This document shows, piece after piece, positions 63,677 through 64,000 of a stretch of 64,000 bases of DNA; position 1 is the first letter of the stretch; each line of letters begins with the position of its first letter. This DNA is from Sphingobium sp. SYK-6 (GTDB taxonomy: Bacteria; Pseudomonadota; Alphaproteobacteria; Sphingomonadales; Sphingomonadaceae). The translations under genes were made by a program, and so were the position numbers. A model generated the notes under the pieces. That model saw only the letters and a program-made list of their open reading frames with translations. It was not told the DNA's origin and did no database searches. Where the stretch lies: the NCBI RefSeq assembly GCF_000283515.1, contig NC_015976.1:1798001-1862000 (forward strand), given 5' to 3'.

Positions 63677-64000
63677 GGCCTTTCGCCGCCGGCAAGGCGC
63701 GCCTCGATGGCGTCGATGATCGGCGGGAGATCGGCGATGGTATCGATCACATAATGGGCGCCCGCCCGAGCAAGGACCGGAAGGCCGCGACCCCGATGCG
63801 CATCCTGCTCGTCGGCGGACAATGCCGTCCAGTCCTCCAGCGACAGGCCGACTTCGTTGCCGCTCGCCAGGATGCCGATCGCCCACATGCCGACCGCGCG
63901 ACCGGCGGTGAGGCCGCTCGGGCTGTCATCCACGACGATGGCGCCGCGCACGTCGGCGAGGCCGAGCGCGAGGGCATTGGCGAGGATCATGTCGGGATAA
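63673..64000 (-). CDS. phnX: Phosphonoacetaldehyde hydrolase, C-terminal part (gene runs off the window)
   Basis: The minus-strand frame is open at the window edge (YPDMILANALALGLADV) and ends at TGA 63673-63675, giving the last ~108 residues. It has GAIVVDDSPSGLTAGRAVGMWAIGILASGNEVGL, the HAD motif IV region with the Asp pair, and then LSADEQDAHRGRGLPVLARAGAHYVIDTIADLPPIIDAIEARL, the PhnX C-terminus. It splits phosphonoacetaldehyde to acetaldehyde and phosphate, the second step of 2-aminoethylphosphonate breakdown. The N-terminal cap and nucleophile are outside the window; phnW is expected there. Confidence 0.9.
   Translation of the reverse strand, partial: YPDMILANALALGLADVRGAIVVDDSPSGLTAGRAVGMWAIGILASGNEVGLSLEDWTALSADEQDAHRGRGLPVLARAGAHYVIDTIADLPPIIDAIEARLAGGERP

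Overview
The window is GC-rich, densely packed chromosomal DNA from an alphaproteobacterium, most probably a sphingomonad (Sphingomonadales, Sphingobium/Sphingomonas/Novosphingobium-like). The reasons are the gene order aroA - CBU_0592-like - cmk - rpsA - ihfB, the FYDLN-acid (TIGR02300) protein beside aroA, a PEPxxWA-CTERM surface protein, abundant TonB receptors with PepSY reductases, a GTTC-N7-GTTC type LexA box, and frequent TTG/GTG starts. No plasmid, phage or CRISPR backbone is visible. All calls come from reading the sequence; no database search was possible.

Layout. 1-8.9 kb (+): the 3' end of an M56/BlaR1-like metallopeptidase, an MBL-fold hydrolase and a 7-helix membrane protein, then an NAD-synthesis stretch (nadA, DUF2254 membrane protein, secreted S9 prolyl-oligopeptidase, nadC, secreted RNase T2) in which the last three genes overlap. 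8.9-16 kb (-): DUF4112 protein, an orphan peptide-type substrate-binding lipoprotein, tRNA-Leu(TAA), and the ihfB/rpsA/cmk/CBU_0592-like/aroA block with clear terminators. 16.1-17.7 kb: TIGR02300 gene, tRNA-Ala(GGC), then about 1 kb of low-GC DNA holding two small genes, a LexA box and a degenerate copy of the tRNA 3' end. This looks like a micro-island or its remnant. 18-20.2 kb: an orphan Rieske dioxygenase pair, a terminator and a possible sRNA. 20.2-28.4 kb: gyrA (-), a secreted repeat protein, an Lrp regulator, a histidine kinase-like protein with a degenerate ATPase, a polysaccharide deacetylase and a CAT-anticodon tRNA.

28.5-32.3 kb (+) is an envelope operon: lipoprotein, LpoB-like, COG3014, YcfL and one further secreted protein. 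32.3-40.6 kb holds a LuxR regulator, HU, a DUF6438 lipoprotein, an SRPBCC protein, an AraC regulator, a Ser/Thr kinase overlapping its ECF sigma factor, and a divergent PEP-CTERM protein. At 40.9-41.9 kb an IS481-family element sits inside one of two exactly inverted 27-bp REP sequences. 42-44.3 kb is a divergent pobA / AraC-type regulator pair for 4-hydroxybenzoate. ppsA (-) is divergent from a complete six-gene group-2 Mrp antiporter operon (mrpA(B)CDEFG, 46.9-52.8 kb).

52.9-61 kb carries DUF2946 and DUF2244 genes and two convergent TonB-receptor + PepSY modules, the second with a Fur-box-like palindrome at its promoter. 61.1-64 kb (-) is a phosphonate-use cluster: phnX (truncated by the window end), a phosphonate-associated Fe-type alcohol dehydrogenase and an OPA-type MFS transporter.

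The most unusual items are the tRNA-Ala micro-island with its SOS-type promoter, the IS481 insertion into a REP with open-frame read-through, the overlapping sigma/kinase pair facing an exported PEP-CTERM protein, the enlarged LpoB/YcfL operon, and the NAD genes overlapping a secreted peptidase and RNase T2. I did not find a convincing wholly new defence or biosynthetic system.
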